Of a DNA stretch of 64,000 nucleotides, positions 53,117 to 62,021 are shown in pieces. Source of the stretch: CAVXYG01 sp963706835 (GTDB lineage: Bacteria > Actinomycetota > Actinomycetes > S36-B12 > GCA-2699445); the NCBI GenBank assembly GCA_963706835.1, contig CAVPOB010000008.1:1-64000 (forward strand), written 5' to 3'. Numbering within the stretch: position 1 is the first letter of the stretch; each line of letters begins with the position of its first letter. Made by a program: the position numbers and the translations under genes. The notes under the pieces are model-generated. The model had not been told where the DNA came from. It worked only from the letters and a program-made list of their open reading frames with translations, and ran no database searches.

Positions 53117-53866
53117 ATGTCGCGGGAGATGCTGAACGATGCGACTTGGTCGTCGGGGGAGATCCGCAGCGCGTTCCCGACCCGGGCCGCGACCATGACC
53201 TACGGCGGCGTGGCGGTGAAGGCGGCGTTCTTCCTGCTCCTCATTGCGGGCTTCGCCGCGGTCGGCTGGTCCAACGCGGACACTTTCACCGGCCGCGGTT
53301 CCGGCCTGATCTACCTGATCGGATTCTTCATCCTGATCGGGCTGACCATCGCGGCCGTCCACAACCCCAGGCTGGCCCTGGTGGCCGGACTCGGCTACGC
53401 GGTGCTGAACGGCCTGTGGATCGGGGCCATCTCGCGGTTCTACGAAGAGGTCTTCGACGGCATCGTCGGCTTGGCGCTGCTCGGGACCATGGCGATCGCC
53501 TTCGGCGTGCTGATCCTCTTCTCGGTCGCCAAGTTCCGGGTCACGGCCCGCGGGGCCCAGATCATCTCGGTGCTGGTGTTCAGCATCGGGCTGCTCTACT
53601 TCGCCAGTTGGATCTTCTCGCTGTTCGGCTTCCGCTGGGACTTCCTGTGGGGCTCCTCGCCGGTCGCGATCCTCGTCGGGCTGCTCATCCTTGCGGTGGC
53701 GGCATCGACGCTGCTGGTCGACTTCACCTACGTCGAGCAGGGCGTGCGGGCCGGTGTGCCCAAGCAGGCCGAGTGGTACGCGGCATTCGGCGTGGTCTCC
53801 AGCATCGTGTGGATCTACCTGGAGGTGCTGCGACTCCTCGCCCGGTTGGCGGCCCGGAACCAGTAG
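53117..53866 (+). CDS. Bax inhibitor-1 / YccA-family membrane protein
   Basis: A 249-residue protein with seven helices. It carries the actinobacterial form of the family: N-terminal MTYGGVAVKAAFFLLLIAGFAAVGW, NPRLALVAGLGYAVLNGLWIGAISRFYE, and the C-terminal DFTYVEQGVRAGVPKQAEWYAAFGVVSSIVWIYLEVLRLLA. Bacterial relatives include the pH-gated Ca2+ leak channel BsYetJ, but the role here is unproven. Its ribosome site is AGGAGG before ATG 53117. Confidence 0.93.
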   Translation: MSREMLNDATWSSGEIRSAFPTRAATMTYGGVAVKAAFFLLLIAGFAAVGWSNADTFTGRGSGLIYLIGFFILIGLTIAAVHNPRLALVAGLGYAVLNGLWIGAISRFYEEVFDGIVGLALLGTMAIAFGVLILFSVAKFRVTARGAQIISVLVFSIGLLYFASWIFSLFGFRWDFLWGSSPVAILVGLLILAVAASTLLVDFTYVEQGVRAGVPKQAEWYAAFGVVSSIVWIYLEVLRLLARLAARNQ

Positions 53867-53929
53867 CAGTGCGCCGCGCCGGACCTGCGTCGAGCAGACT
53901 TATCGCCGCGGGAATGGTTTGCTACGGGG

Positions 53930-55600
53930 GTGAGCGATCTTCTGGCGGATCTCCCAGGAGATCCGATCTGGATCCTCGCCGCTCTCCTCTTCGGGCTGCT
54001 GGCCAAAGGGTTGCGGATACCACCGCTGGTCGGCTTCCTGGTGGCGGGCTTCGTCCTCAACGCCATGGGTGTGGAGCCGACCGCCTTCCTGGACGAAGTC
54101 AGCGATCTGGGCGTGCTGCTGCTGCTCTTCACCATCGGCCTGCACCTGTCGTTGTCGGTGTTCACGCGGACCGAGGTGTGGGGGGTGGCCGTCGCCCACG
54201 TCGTGCTGTTCGGATCCTTGCTGTCGGCGGTGCTCTTCGCCGGCGTCCTGCTGGGACTCGGGCCGCTGGCCGACCTCGATGGCCCCGCCACCGTGACCCT
54301 CGCCCTCGCGCTGTCGTTCTCCAGCACGGTGTTCGCCGCCAAGGTGCTGGAGGCGCAGGGCGCTGAGCGCAGCCGTCACGGCCGGATCGCCTTCGGCGTG
54401 CTCATCATCCAGGACATTGTGGCCGTGGCCTTTCTCGCGGTCATCGATGCGGAGAAGCGGCCCAGTGTCTGGATGGTCGCGCTGCTGGCGCTGCCCCTGC
54501 TGCGCACCCCGCTGCAGCGCCTCATGCGCGCCTGCGGCCACGGCGAGCTGCTCGTGCTCTTCGGAGTCGTGGTGACGGCCGGCGGGGCCGGGCTGTTCGA
54601 ACTGGTCGGGCTGAAGGGGGATCTCGGGGCCCTGGCCGCGGGGCTGCTGCTGGCAGGGTCGGCGAAGGCCGATGAGCTCAGCCGCATGATGGACAGCTTC
54701 AAGGATCTGTTCCTGGCGGGATTCTTCGTGGGCGTCGGCCTGGGAGCGCAGATCGACCCGGCGGGGGCGCTGCTGGGCGTCGTCCTGCTGCTGGCGCTGC
54801 CGCTGAAGGCGTTCGGCTTCTTCGCGCTGTTCTCCGCGACGCGGTTGCGCGGCCAGACCGCCTGGAAGGCCTCCCTGGAACTGACGACGTACAGCGAGTT
54901 CGGCCTCATCGTCGTGGCGACATCGGTGAAGAACGGCCTGCTCCCGGAAGCGATGCTCACGACGGTCTCGATCGCGGTCGCCCTGTCGTTGGTGGTGGCC
55001 TCGCCCATCGTGCTGCGCGGGGATGCCCTGTTCCAGCGGTGGCGCGATCGCCTGCACAAATGGCAGCGAGCGACCCGCATCCCCGGTGATGAAGATCTGG
55101 ACCTGCGACCGGTCCTCGTCATGGTCTTCGGCCTGGGCCGGATCGGCAAGGCGACCCTGACCGCCGTGGAGCGGGAGTTCCCGGACAAGGTGCTCGGCGT
55201 CGACGTCGACCCGGAAGTCGTCGCGCGCCGGGAGCAGCAGGGCCACTACGTGGTGGTCGGAGATGCTGCCGATCCGGAGTTCTGGTCCCGAACGGCCGGC
55301 GGGCTCAACGAGTTGGACTGGGTGCTCCTTACCGTGTCCTCCCACGAGGCCAACGTCTCGGCCGTGGAACTGCTGCGCAGCAGGGGCTACACCGGTCGGA
55401 TCGTCGCGACCAGTCAGTACGCCGACGACGCGGAGGAGTTGCGGCACGCGGGCGCGGATGCGGTGTTCGACATCTACACCGAGGCCGGGGCCGGTTTCGC
55501 CTCCGACCTCGACCGCCGGTTCCACGGCTATGAGACCGGGATTCTGGACCTCGATCACCTCTTCCGGCCCGGCGACAGCGGTCAGCCGGGCCAGCGCTAG
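53930..55600 (+). CDS. Kef-type monovalent cation/H+ antiporter with TrkA-N domain
   Basis: A 556-residue protein from GTG 53930. The CPA2 membrane domain (~residues 1-380) includes PPLVGFLVAGFVLNAMG, LGVLLLLFTIGLHLSL, FSSTVFAAKVLE and IAFGVLIIQDIVAV; the region EFGLIVVATSVKNGLLP follows. The cytosolic RCK (TrkA-N) domain starts at about residue 396 with VMVFGLGRIGKATLTAVE and D at the NAD-binding strand end (LGVDVDPE). Such proteins release K+ in exchange for H+ and are gated by nucleotides or glutathione adducts. Confidence 0.93.
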   Translation: MSDLLADLPGDPIWILAALLFGLLAKGLRIPPLVGFLVAGFVLNAMGVEPTAFLDEVSDLGVLLLLFTIGLHLSLSVFTRTEVWGVAVAHVVLFGSLLSAVLFAGVLLGLGPLADLDGPATVTLALALSFSSTVFAAKVLEAQGAERSRHGRIAFGVLIIQDIVAVAFLAVIDAEKRPSVWMVALLALPLLRTPLQRLMRACGHGELLVLFGVVVTAGGAGLFELVGLKGDLGALAAGLLLAGSAKADELSRMMDSFKDLFLAGFFVGVGLGAQIDPAGALLGVVLLLALPLKAFGFFALFSATRLRGQTAWKASLELTTYSEFGLIVVATSVKNGLLPEAMLTTVSIAVALSLVVASPIVLRGDALFQRWRDRLHKWQRATRIPGDEDLDLRPVLVMVFGLGRIGKATLTAVEREFPDKVLGVDVDPEVVARREQQGHYVVVGDAADPEFWSRTAGGLNELDWVLLTVSSHEANVSAVELLRSRGYTGRIVATSQYADDAEELRHAGADAVFDIYTEAGAGFASDLDRRFHGYETGILDLDHLFRPGDSGQPGQR

Positions 55601-55739
55601 CGTTGCAGCGCCGACATATCGGACAGCGGGCCGATTCGGCCTCGACGATGCCCCTCGCCCGCCGCCGGTGGGCGCCGGGGTCGCAGTGGCGGGGCATGAT
55701 GGGCTGCAGGAGCAGCGAAATTCGGAACGAGGACGCACA

Positions 55740-56597
55740 ATGGCGCAGGGAGGCACGGGGCCCGGATGGCCCACGATCACCTTCATCGTCGGGGTCCTGG
55801 CCTCGGCGCTAGTCGCGGGCTTCGTCCTGCTCTGGATGCGCATGGACGAGATGGAGCGGCGGGCCGAGTCGGCAGAGGATCGTCTGGCGCAGGCACAGGG
55901 CGCGCTGGCCGCGACCGGACTCGCGGTCGATGAGCAGTCCAAGGGGCTGTCAGACGCGGCAGCGGACATCGAGTCGCTCGCCGGGGCGGTCAGCGATCTC
56001 GGCCAGACCGTGGAGACGCAGTCGCAGCGAACGCTGGACGTCGCCGCGCTGCGGCGCCAGGTGGCGCCATCGGTGGTGACGGTGCATTGCGGGTACGCGC
56101 AGGGAACCGGCTTCGCGATCGGTGTGCTCGGTGCGCCGCAGGACCATCCCACGGCCATCATCACCAACCACCACGTCATCGCCGAATGCACGCGCACGGA
56201 CTCCGATGCTCCGCAGGCATCGGTGGAGCAGGGCAGCTCGGCGTTCGACACGATCCTGGCCGACCATGATGCAGACAACGACGTGGCGCTGCTCTACATC
56301 GACGGCGAACTGCCGCCGCTAGTCTTCGCCGAGCCGCCGGAAGTGGGCGATCCCGTGCTGGCCATCGGCGCTCCGTACGGCTATGCGGATACCGTCACCA
56401 GCGGGATCGTGACCAACACCGAGGACGGTGTCGTGACCACCGATGCGGCCGTCGGCCCCGGGAACTCGGGCGGGCCGCTGGTCGACCGTGACGGCGAAGT
56501 GATCGGGGTGATCACCGCGGAGCTGGAGTACTCGGAGGGACAAAACCTCGCCACGACCACCGATGTGCTGTGCCAGACCGTCCTGGAATGCGCCTAG
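55740..56597 (+). CDS. Membrane-anchored trypsin-like (HtrA-type) serine protease
   Basis: A 285-residue protein. One N-terminal helix (PTITFIVGVLASALVAGFVLLW) is followed by a coiled coil (DEMERRAESAEDRLAQAQ ... ETQSQRTLD), then a chymotrypsin-fold protease: catalytic His in IITNHHVIAEC, Asp in DHDADNDVALLYI, and Ser in VGPGNSGGPLVDRDGEVIG. There is no PDZ domain. The protease should be outside the membrane. Start ATG 55740 follows GAGG. Two cysteines near the end could form a disulfide. Confidence 0.9.
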   Translation: MAQGGTGPGWPTITFIVGVLASALVAGFVLLWMRMDEMERRAESAEDRLAQAQGALAATGLAVDEQSKGLSDAAADIESLAGAVSDLGQTVETQSQRTLDVAALRRQVAPSVVTVHCGYAQGTGFAIGVLGAPQDHPTAIITNHHVIAECTRTDSDAPQASVEQGSSAFDTILADHDADNDVALLYIDGELPPLVFAEPPEVGDPVLAIGAPYGYADTVTSGIVTNTEDGVVTTDAAVGPGNSGGPLVDRDGEVIGVITAELEYSEGQNLATTTDVLCQTVLECA

Positions 56598-56927
56598 GAG
56601 GCGGGAACGGTCGATCGCGCAGCTGCCACTTGGACAATGGGGGCAAATCGCCTGGTGGAAATGTGAACAGTAGCCGCCTTCCGTGCCGCCTGTCGGGCGG
56701 AGTCGTGGATATGGGTGTAAGACATGTATATGGTCATCGCGGCTCTCCTAGCGCTGTGGATAGTGGGGTCGGCCCTGCTCGCCACGCTGTGGGTGCTGTA
56801 CCGGGGGCGCGTGGGAACGCATGGGCTGGAGGATTTCGATGTCCCCGTCGAGACGGGCCCGCGGTCGACCGTCTTCCGCTGACGTGTCGCGGGCATCGCA
56901 GATGCTTCGCGCTGCCAGGATCGGCCG
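56598..56927. other. 330-base gap holding one small gene
   Basis: Between the protease and the Gfo/Idh gene the only supported feature is the 52-codon membrane ORF at 56724-56882. Bases 56598-56723 are AT-richer than the rest and could hold its promoter. No RNA element was recognised. Confidence 0.4.
56724..56882 (+). CDS. Small single-helix membrane protein
   Basis: A 52-residue ORF from ATG 56724 (or ATG 56730): MYMVIAALLALWIVGSALLATLWVLYRG is a strong membrane helix, followed by a polar tail RVGTHGLEDFDVPVETGPRSTVFR. Codon bias is normal for this genome. Upstream GGGTGTAAG is a weak ribosome site. Function unknown. It may be a regulatory small protein of the nearby protease or antiporter. 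Confidence 0.55.
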   Translation: MYMVIAALLALWIVGSALLATLWVLYRGRVGTHGLEDFDVPVETGPRSTVFR

Positions 56928-57824
56928 ATGAGCGTGCGCACCGCCGCCATCGTCGGGACCAACTGGGGTCTGGTCCATCTGCGCGGGCTGCGAGAGGCCG
57001 GCTGCGACGTCGTCGCCCTGGCCGCCCGGGATCATGCCAGCGCCGCGGCTGCCGCTGCGCGGGAGGGCGTGCCGCGAGGCACCGCCGACATCTCGAGCCT
57101 GAACGCGGTGGACATCGTCGTCATCGCGACACCGGCCGCCACTCACGCCGACCTCATCCGGGCCCTGCCGCAGCCGAAGCTGATCTGCGAGAAGCCGTTG
57201 CTCGGCATGGGCGCTCACCCCGGCGGCTTGCCCGCGACGCAGGGGCGCATGTACGTCAACTACGCCTTCGGCTTCCTGTCGTCTGCACGGTGCATGGACG
57301 CGGTCGTGGCCGATCGCGGTGCGCCGCAGCGCATTGCGCTGGATGTCGCGGTGCAGCTGCCGGCGGCATTCACCGCCGAGCAGTGGTTCCTGGAGGCGCT
57401 CAGCCACCCGCTGTCATGGCTGCTGCTGCGCAACGGGCCGCCCACCGTCACCGGGCGGGCCGTCACCGAGGATTCGGTGAGCATCGAGCTGCTGTCGGGC
57501 GAGGTGCCGCTGCGGGCTCGCCTGCGGATCGGTGGCGAGCCGGGGATTCACCAGCACGTCGGTCTGTCCTGGGGCGATGAAGTGCTGCAGTTGCGGGGGC
57601 GCTATCGGCCCGGACAGCCGTGGACCTACGATCCGGTCCTGGTCAACGGCCGGGCCATCAATGAGGGAGAGGCCTCCGCCACGGACTGCTGGCTGGATGC
57701 AAACGCAGCATCGGTGGGGGCCATCGTGGGGAGGTTCCGGGGGGACCCGGCACCGGCGCCATTGTTCGATGCAGCTCGGGCTCTGATGGTGGAAGCAGTG
57801 CTGCTCGGGCCGATCCGCCGCTGA
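56928..57824 (+). CDS. Gfo/Idh/MocA-family oxidoreductase
   Basis: A 298-residue NAD(P)-dependent enzyme. The Rossmann start is VRTAAIVGTNWGLVHLRGLREAG, the nucleotide region is VDIVVIATPAATHADLIRALPQPKLICEKPLLG (the EKP motif is conserved), and the C-terminal alpha/beta substrate domain follows. G-x-G-x-x-G is altered to GTNWGL. It is shorter than most family members. The substrate is probably a sugar or cyclitol, but not predictable. It faces the convergent YihY gene, 10 bases away. Confidence 0.88.
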   Translation: MSVRTAAIVGTNWGLVHLRGLREAGCDVVALAARDHASAAAAAAREGVPRGTADISSLNAVDIVVIATPAATHADLIRALPQPKLICEKPLLGMGAHPGGLPATQGRMYVNYAFGFLSSARCMDAVVADRGAPQRIALDVAVQLPAAFTAEQWFLEALSHPLSWLLLRNGPPTVTGRAVTEDSVSIELLSGEVPLRARLRIGGEPGIHQHVGLSWGDEVLQLRGRYRPGQPWTYDPVLVNGRAINEGEASATDCWLDANAASVGAIVGRFRGDPAPAPLFDAARALMVEAVLLGPIRR

Positions 57825-57834
57825 AGCAGCCGTC

Positions 57835-58857
57835 TCAGTGCTCTGCTGGTGCGTCGCCCGGCCCGGCCGGCAGCCCGGCGGCCTCCATCAGCTCGTCCTC
57901 CTGCTTGATCGCCACCGCAGCGGTGAGGGCGCCGATCGCGTACAGCGCCAGGGCGAGCAGGTAAAGGACCAGCAGGAAGGTGATGGGCACAGCCAGGGCC
58001 CCGTACTCCGGCTTGCCCAACGACCAGCTGATGATGGCCGTCATCGCGTACTTGAGGACCTCGATGATGACCGCCCCGGTCCAGGCGCCGATCCGCAGGG
58101 CGCGCGCCGGCGGGCGGATCCCGCCGAGTCGGCTGAGGAGGAACCACAGGACGGCGTAGTTGAGGAGCACGGCCACCAGGACCGAGACGCCCAGCAGGAG
58201 GTCGGGGCTGATGGCCGCGGTGAAGTCCAGCAGTTCGCGCACGGGTTCGGTCAGGGCGGTGATGACGACCGCGGGGATGAAGGACAGCAGAATGAGCGGA
58301 CCGATCAGGGCCATCTGCGCCAGCATCCGCAAGCGCAGCAGCGCGAGATTGCGGGGATCCTTCGCAGCGCCGTACAGGATGTGCAGCGATTGGTTGGCCG
58401 CGTTCACCGAGGACGTCCCGGCGAAGGCCATGACGACGAGACCGCCGATGGAGGCCGTCGTGCCGTACCCCCGGATCGCCTCCGGCGAGATGCCCTCCGG
58501 ACCGACCAGGCCCGGGAATGCGCTGTCCAGGGCAGCGGTGAGCCATTCGGCCAGTTGGGCAGCTCCGATGAGTGCGGCCACACCGTAGCCGAGCGCCGCC
58601 AACGAGATCAGGGAGAGGAAGAGGAAGTACGTCGTGCCGGCCGCCAGCAGCGTGGCGCGGGCCACCACGAAGCGGTGCCAGGCCCGGAACAGCACCCCGG
58701 CGGCCGCGTGCTGGTTGTCGAGCAGCCGTTGGGCGTCGTCGAACACCTTGGGTTGGGGATCGAGCACCTCGCCCGGGATCGGCCGCAGCCGGGCCGTCGT
58801 CACCGCCGGTTCGCGGCCGTCGGGCAGCTCCGGTCCCGGAATCCGCACGTCGCTCAC
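57835..58857 (-). CDS. YihY/virulence factor BrkB-family membrane protein
   Basis: A 340-residue, six-to-seven helix protein. Family features are the N-terminal AWHRFVVARATLLAAGTTYFLFLSLISLAALGYG and the central LALLRLRMLAQMALIGPLILLSF; the C-terminal membrane region includes GKPEYGALAVPITFLLVLYLLALALYAIGA. GTG 58857 (VSDVRIPG) is preferred over the longer frame because the extra residues are low-complexity and overlap the divergent acyl-CoA dehydrogenase start. Function is poorly known; once wrongly called RNase BN. Confidence 0.87.
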   Translation of the reverse strand: MSDVRIPGPELPDGREPAVTTARLRPIPGEVLDPQPKVFDDAQRLLDNQHAAAGVLFRAWHRFVVARATLLAAGTTYFLFLSLISLAALGYGVAALIGAAQLAEWLTAALDSAFPGLVGPEGISPEAIRGYGTTASIGGLVVMAFAGTSSVNAANQSLHILYGAAKDPRNLALLRLRMLAQMALIGPLILLSFIPAVVITALTEPVRELLDFTAAISPDLLLGVSVLVAVLLNYAVLWFLLSRLGGIRPPARALRIGAWTGAVIIEVLKYAMTAIISWSLGKPEYGALAVPITFLLVLYLLALALYAIGALTAAVAIKQEDELMEAAGLPAGPGDAPAEH

Positions 58858-58933
58858 GCGGACAACGCTAGCGACCCCGGTCCGGATGCGGGGCGATGCA
58901 CGGCCGCGGCCGCGCCCCCGATAGCGTCGTGCG

Positions 58934-60178
58934 GTGGACTTCTCACTGAGCCCGAGGTCGCAGGAGTACCTGGATCGACTGCAGGTCTTCATGGACGACG
59001 AAGTGATGCCGGCCGAGGCCGTGTACGAGCGTCAGCGGGTGGAACTGGCTGCGGCCGGTCGGCTGCACGATGTGCCGGCCGTTGTCGAGGAGTTGAAGGG
59101 GTCGGCGCGCGCCCAGGGCCTGTGGAACCTGTTCCTGCCCGACTGCTGACGACCCTGCGCACGGACTGTCCGTGCAGCGACTACGCGCCGCTGGCGGAAC
59201 TGACCGGGTGGTCGCCCGCACATCGCTCCGGAGGCCATCAACTGCGCAGCGCCGGACACCGGCAACATGGAGGTCCTGCACCTGTTCGGCAGTCCGCGAG
59301 CAGCAGCAGCGCTGGCTGCGCCCCCTGCTGGCGGGGCGAGATGCGCAGCGGGTTCGCGATGACCGAGCCGGACGTTGCCTCCTCCGACGCGACGAACATC
59401 GCCACGCGGATCGAGCGGCGCGGCGACGTGTTCGTCATCAACGGCCGCAAGTGGTGGACCACCGGGGCGATGGATCCGCGCTGCCAGGTGCTGATCGTGA
59501 TGGGCAAGACCGACCCGGACGCCCCAGTGCATCAGCAGCAGTCCATGGTGCTGGTGCCCCATGGACACCCCCGGGGTCCAGGTCGTGCGCAATCTGCCGG
59601 TGTTCGGCTACGACGATCAGCACGGCCACGCCGAGATCACCTTCACCGACGTCGAGGTACCCCTGGCCAACCTCATCGGATCTGAGGAGGGAGCCGGCTT
59701 CGCCATCGCCCAGGCCCGGCTCGGGCCCGGCCGCATCCACCACTGCATGCGCGCCATCGGCACCGCCGAGCGGGCGCTGTGGCTGATGACGGATCGCGCG
59801 ATCGACCGGGTCGCGTTCGGCAGGCCGTTGGCGCGCCAGGGCGTCATCCGGGAATGGATCGCGACCTCGCGCATCGAGATCGAGCAGGCCCGGCTGCTCA
59901 CCATGAAGGCCGCCTGGATGATCGACCGGGTCGGCGCCAAGGGGGCCCGCACCGAAATCGCGGCGATCAAAGTGGTGGCGCCGCGGGTGGCGTTGGCGGT
60001 GCTGGACCGGGCCATCCAGACCTTCGGCGGAGCCGGGGTCAGCGACGACACGCCCTTGGCGGCGCTGTGGGCGGGGATGCGGACGCTGCGGCTGGCCGAC
60101 GGCCCTGATGAGGTGCACCTGCGCGATGTCGGGCGGTTGGAGATGGGCCGGCACCTGCGAGGGCGGGGCGCGCCATGA
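58934..60178 (+). pseudogene. Acyl-CoA dehydrogenase broken by at least five frameshifts
   Basis: From GTG 58934 (MDFSLSPRSQEYLDRLQVFMDDEVMPAE) the frame breaks near 59145, 59220, 59290, 59335 and 59565. Across frames the ACAD family order is complete: APEAINCAAPDTGNMEVLHLFG, QQQRWLRPLLAG, MRSGFAMTEPDVASSDATN (FAD/substrate strand), VINGRKWWTTGAMDPRC, then the intact C-terminal domain GSEEGAGFAIAQARLGPGRIHHCMR ... RDVGRLEMGRHL. No residues seem missing, so all damage is indels in a 420-base window. It oxidises acyl-CoA to enoyl-CoA if functional. Its stop overlaps the phosphotransferase start. Confidence 0.82.
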
Positions 60179-61242
60179 GCGATCCGTCGCTGCTGGACCA
60201 GCCGGGGCCGTTGCGGCAGGAGGATGCCTTGCCGGTGGCCGACCTCGCAGCCTGGCTGGCCCGCGAAGTCCCCGGCGCGAAGGGGACCCCAACCGTGGCG
60301 CAGTACCCCGGCGGCGCCTCCAACCGCACCTACCTGTTGACGTTCGGCGATCGGGAACTGGTCGTGCGGACGCCGCCGATGGGGCGCAAGGCGGCCGGCA
60401 GCCACGACATGGGGCGGGAGGCGCGCGTCATGGCCGCGCTGCAGGGCAAGTTCCCGGTGCCGGCGGTCGTGGCGCAGTGCCCCGATCCGGAGGTCATCGG
60501 TCAGCCGTTCTATGTGATGGAGCGGGTGCCGGGCATCATCCTGCGCGCTGATCCGCCCCCGGGCATGGTGATCGGCCCGCACCTGGCCCGCGAGCTCGCC
60601 GACCGGATGACGGATCTGTTCGTCGAACTGCATGCGCTGCAACCGGCTGAGTTGGGCCTGGCCGACCTGGATCGTGGTCCTGGCTATGTGCAGCGCCAGG
60701 TGAGCGGCTGGAGCGATCGGTACCGGGCGGCCCGGCTGCCCGACAGCCCCGACGGCGAGGATGTCATGGGCTGGCTGGAGCAGCGTCGGCCCGACGATGT
60801 GCGCCGCTGCCTGATCCACAACGACTGGCGCCTGGACAACCTCGTGCTCGACCCGGACGACCCGCTGCAGGTGCGCGCCGTCCTCGACTGGGAGATGGCC
60901 ACCGTCGGCGATCCGCTGATGGACCTCGGTGGGGCGCTGGCCTACTGGATCCAGGCCGACGACGATCCGATCTTCCAGGCGTTCCGCCGTCAACCGTCCC
61001 ATCTGCCCGGCATGCCCGGTCGCGCGGAGGTCGTGCAGCGCTACTGCGCAGGGGCCGGCATCGAGTTGGGGGCCTCGGGGTTCGGGTTCTACGAGGTGTT
61101 CGGCCTGTTCCGGCTGGCCGTCATCGTCCAGCAGATCTACTACCGCTACGCGCGCGGGCAGACCCGCAACCCGGCCCTGGCCGGATTCGGCGCGGCAGCG
61201 GCCCACCTCATCGGCCGCTGCGAGCGCATCATCGCGCAGTAG
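60175..61242 (+). CDS. Aminoglycoside-phosphotransferase-fold kinase (ACAD10/11 partner type)
   Basis: A 355-residue intact protein. The kinase-like fold contains YPGGASNRTYLLTFGDRELVVRTPP at the N-lobe, MERVPGIILR at the hinge, and the catalytic loop CLIHNDWRLDNLVLDPDD, with metal motif VLDWEMATVGDPLMDLG. This group is found next to acyl-CoA dehydrogenases, and in animals is fused to them (ACAD10/ACAD11), where it phosphorylates 4-hydroxyacyl-CoAs. The ATGA overlap with the dehydrogenase supports the same pathway, here for hydroxy fatty acid degradation. Confidence 0.9.
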   Translation: MSDPSLLDQPGPLRQEDALPVADLAAWLAREVPGAKGTPTVAQYPGGASNRTYLLTFGDRELVVRTPPMGRKAAGSHDMGREARVMAALQGKFPVPAVVAQCPDPEVIGQPFYVMERVPGIILRADPPPGMVIGPHLARELADRMTDLFVELHALQPAELGLADLDRGPGYVQRQVSGWSDRYRAARLPDSPDGEDVMGWLEQRRPDDVRRCLIHNDWRLDNLVLDPDDPLQVRAVLDWEMATVGDPLMDLGGALAYWIQADDDPIFQAFRRQPSHLPGMPGRAEVVQRYCAGAGIELGASGFGFYEVFGLFRLAVIVQQIYYRYARGQTRNPALAGFGAAAAHLIGRCERIIAQ

Positions 61243-61260
61243 CCCAGCGCCATCGGCTGC

Positions 61261-61914
61261 CTACCGGCCCATGCGCAGCGCCGGCAGCGACCAGCGGCGG
61301 CGGATCGCCAGCAAGCGGATCACCACCACCGTGGCGGCCGGCAGCAGGAACGCCGACGCCCCGGTCCAGCCGGCCTCGGTGAGCACGACCAGCAGCACAG
61401 CTCCTGCGAGGGCGGCGGTGGCGTAGACCTGGCCGCCGTCGAAGATGAGCGGCGTGGTGTTGGCCAGCACGTCGCGCAGCACGCCGCCGCCGGTGCCGGT
61501 GACGACGCCCATCACGACGGCCACCCACGGGTCGAAGCCCAGGGACAGGGTCAACGATGCTCCGGTGACGGCGAAGGCCGCGAGGCCGAGCGCGTCGGCG
61601 ATCACGACGACCCGCCACGAATCCGGGGCGTGATCCTCGGACAGGCGGTTGCGGAAGGGCACCAGCAGCAGAGCGAAGCCAAGCGCGACGAACACGGCCC
61701 AGGAGTCGGCGATCCACCACATCGGGAGGTTGTTGATCGCGAGGTCGCGCAGGCTGCCCCCGCCGACCGCGGTCAGCACGGCGAGCACGGACACCCCCAC
61801 CACATCCATGCCGACCCGCATCGCTGCTGCGGCCCCGGAGACGGCGAACGCCGCGGTGCCGAAGCCGGAGAGCAGGTCGAAGAATGCATCCAGCTCCGCC
61901 CCGCCGTTGTCCAT
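61261..61914 (-). CDS. TRIC-type cation channel family protein (UPF0126, YicG-like)
   Basis: A 217-residue protein from ATG 61914 with a strong ribosome site (GGAGGA). It has seven helices in two repeated modules: SGFGTAAFAVSGAAAAMRVGMDVVG with LTAVGGGSLRDL, and ADALGLAAFAVTGASLTLSLG with VTGTGGGVLRDVLAN. These paired GGG-LRD sequences are the TRIC signature. Bacterial TRIC homotrimers conduct K+/Na+. Convergent with the kinase, 18 bases apart. Confidence 0.93.
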   Translation of the reverse strand: MDNGGAELDAFFDLLSGFGTAAFAVSGAAAAMRVGMDVVGVSVLAVLTAVGGGSLRDLAINNLPMWWIADSWAVFVALGFALLLVPFRNRLSEDHAPDSWRVVVIADALGLAAFAVTGASLTLSLGFDPWVAVVMGVVTGTGGGVLRDVLANTTPLIFDGGQVYATAALAGAVLLVVLTEAGWTGASAFLLPAATVVVIRLLAIRRRWSLPALRMGR

Positions 61915-62021
61915 GCGTCCTCCCCGGTCTCGGCGCCGGTCGGGGCACGTGGCCAAGAGTCTGGGCGCTTGTTCCCCTGCTCGTGTCGCGACAAGACCCG
62001 AACGGCCCTAGCGTATTCGCC

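Noticed and set aside
53900..56278. A 792-residue reverse frame over the Kef antiporter
   Set aside because: It spans two well-supported forward genes and has no recognisable domain.
61984..61993. TGTCGCGACA palindrome upstream of ldh, considered as a redox-repressor site
   Set aside because: It is only 10 bp, does not match the known actinobacterial Rex pattern, and such palindromes arise often in GC-rich DNA.
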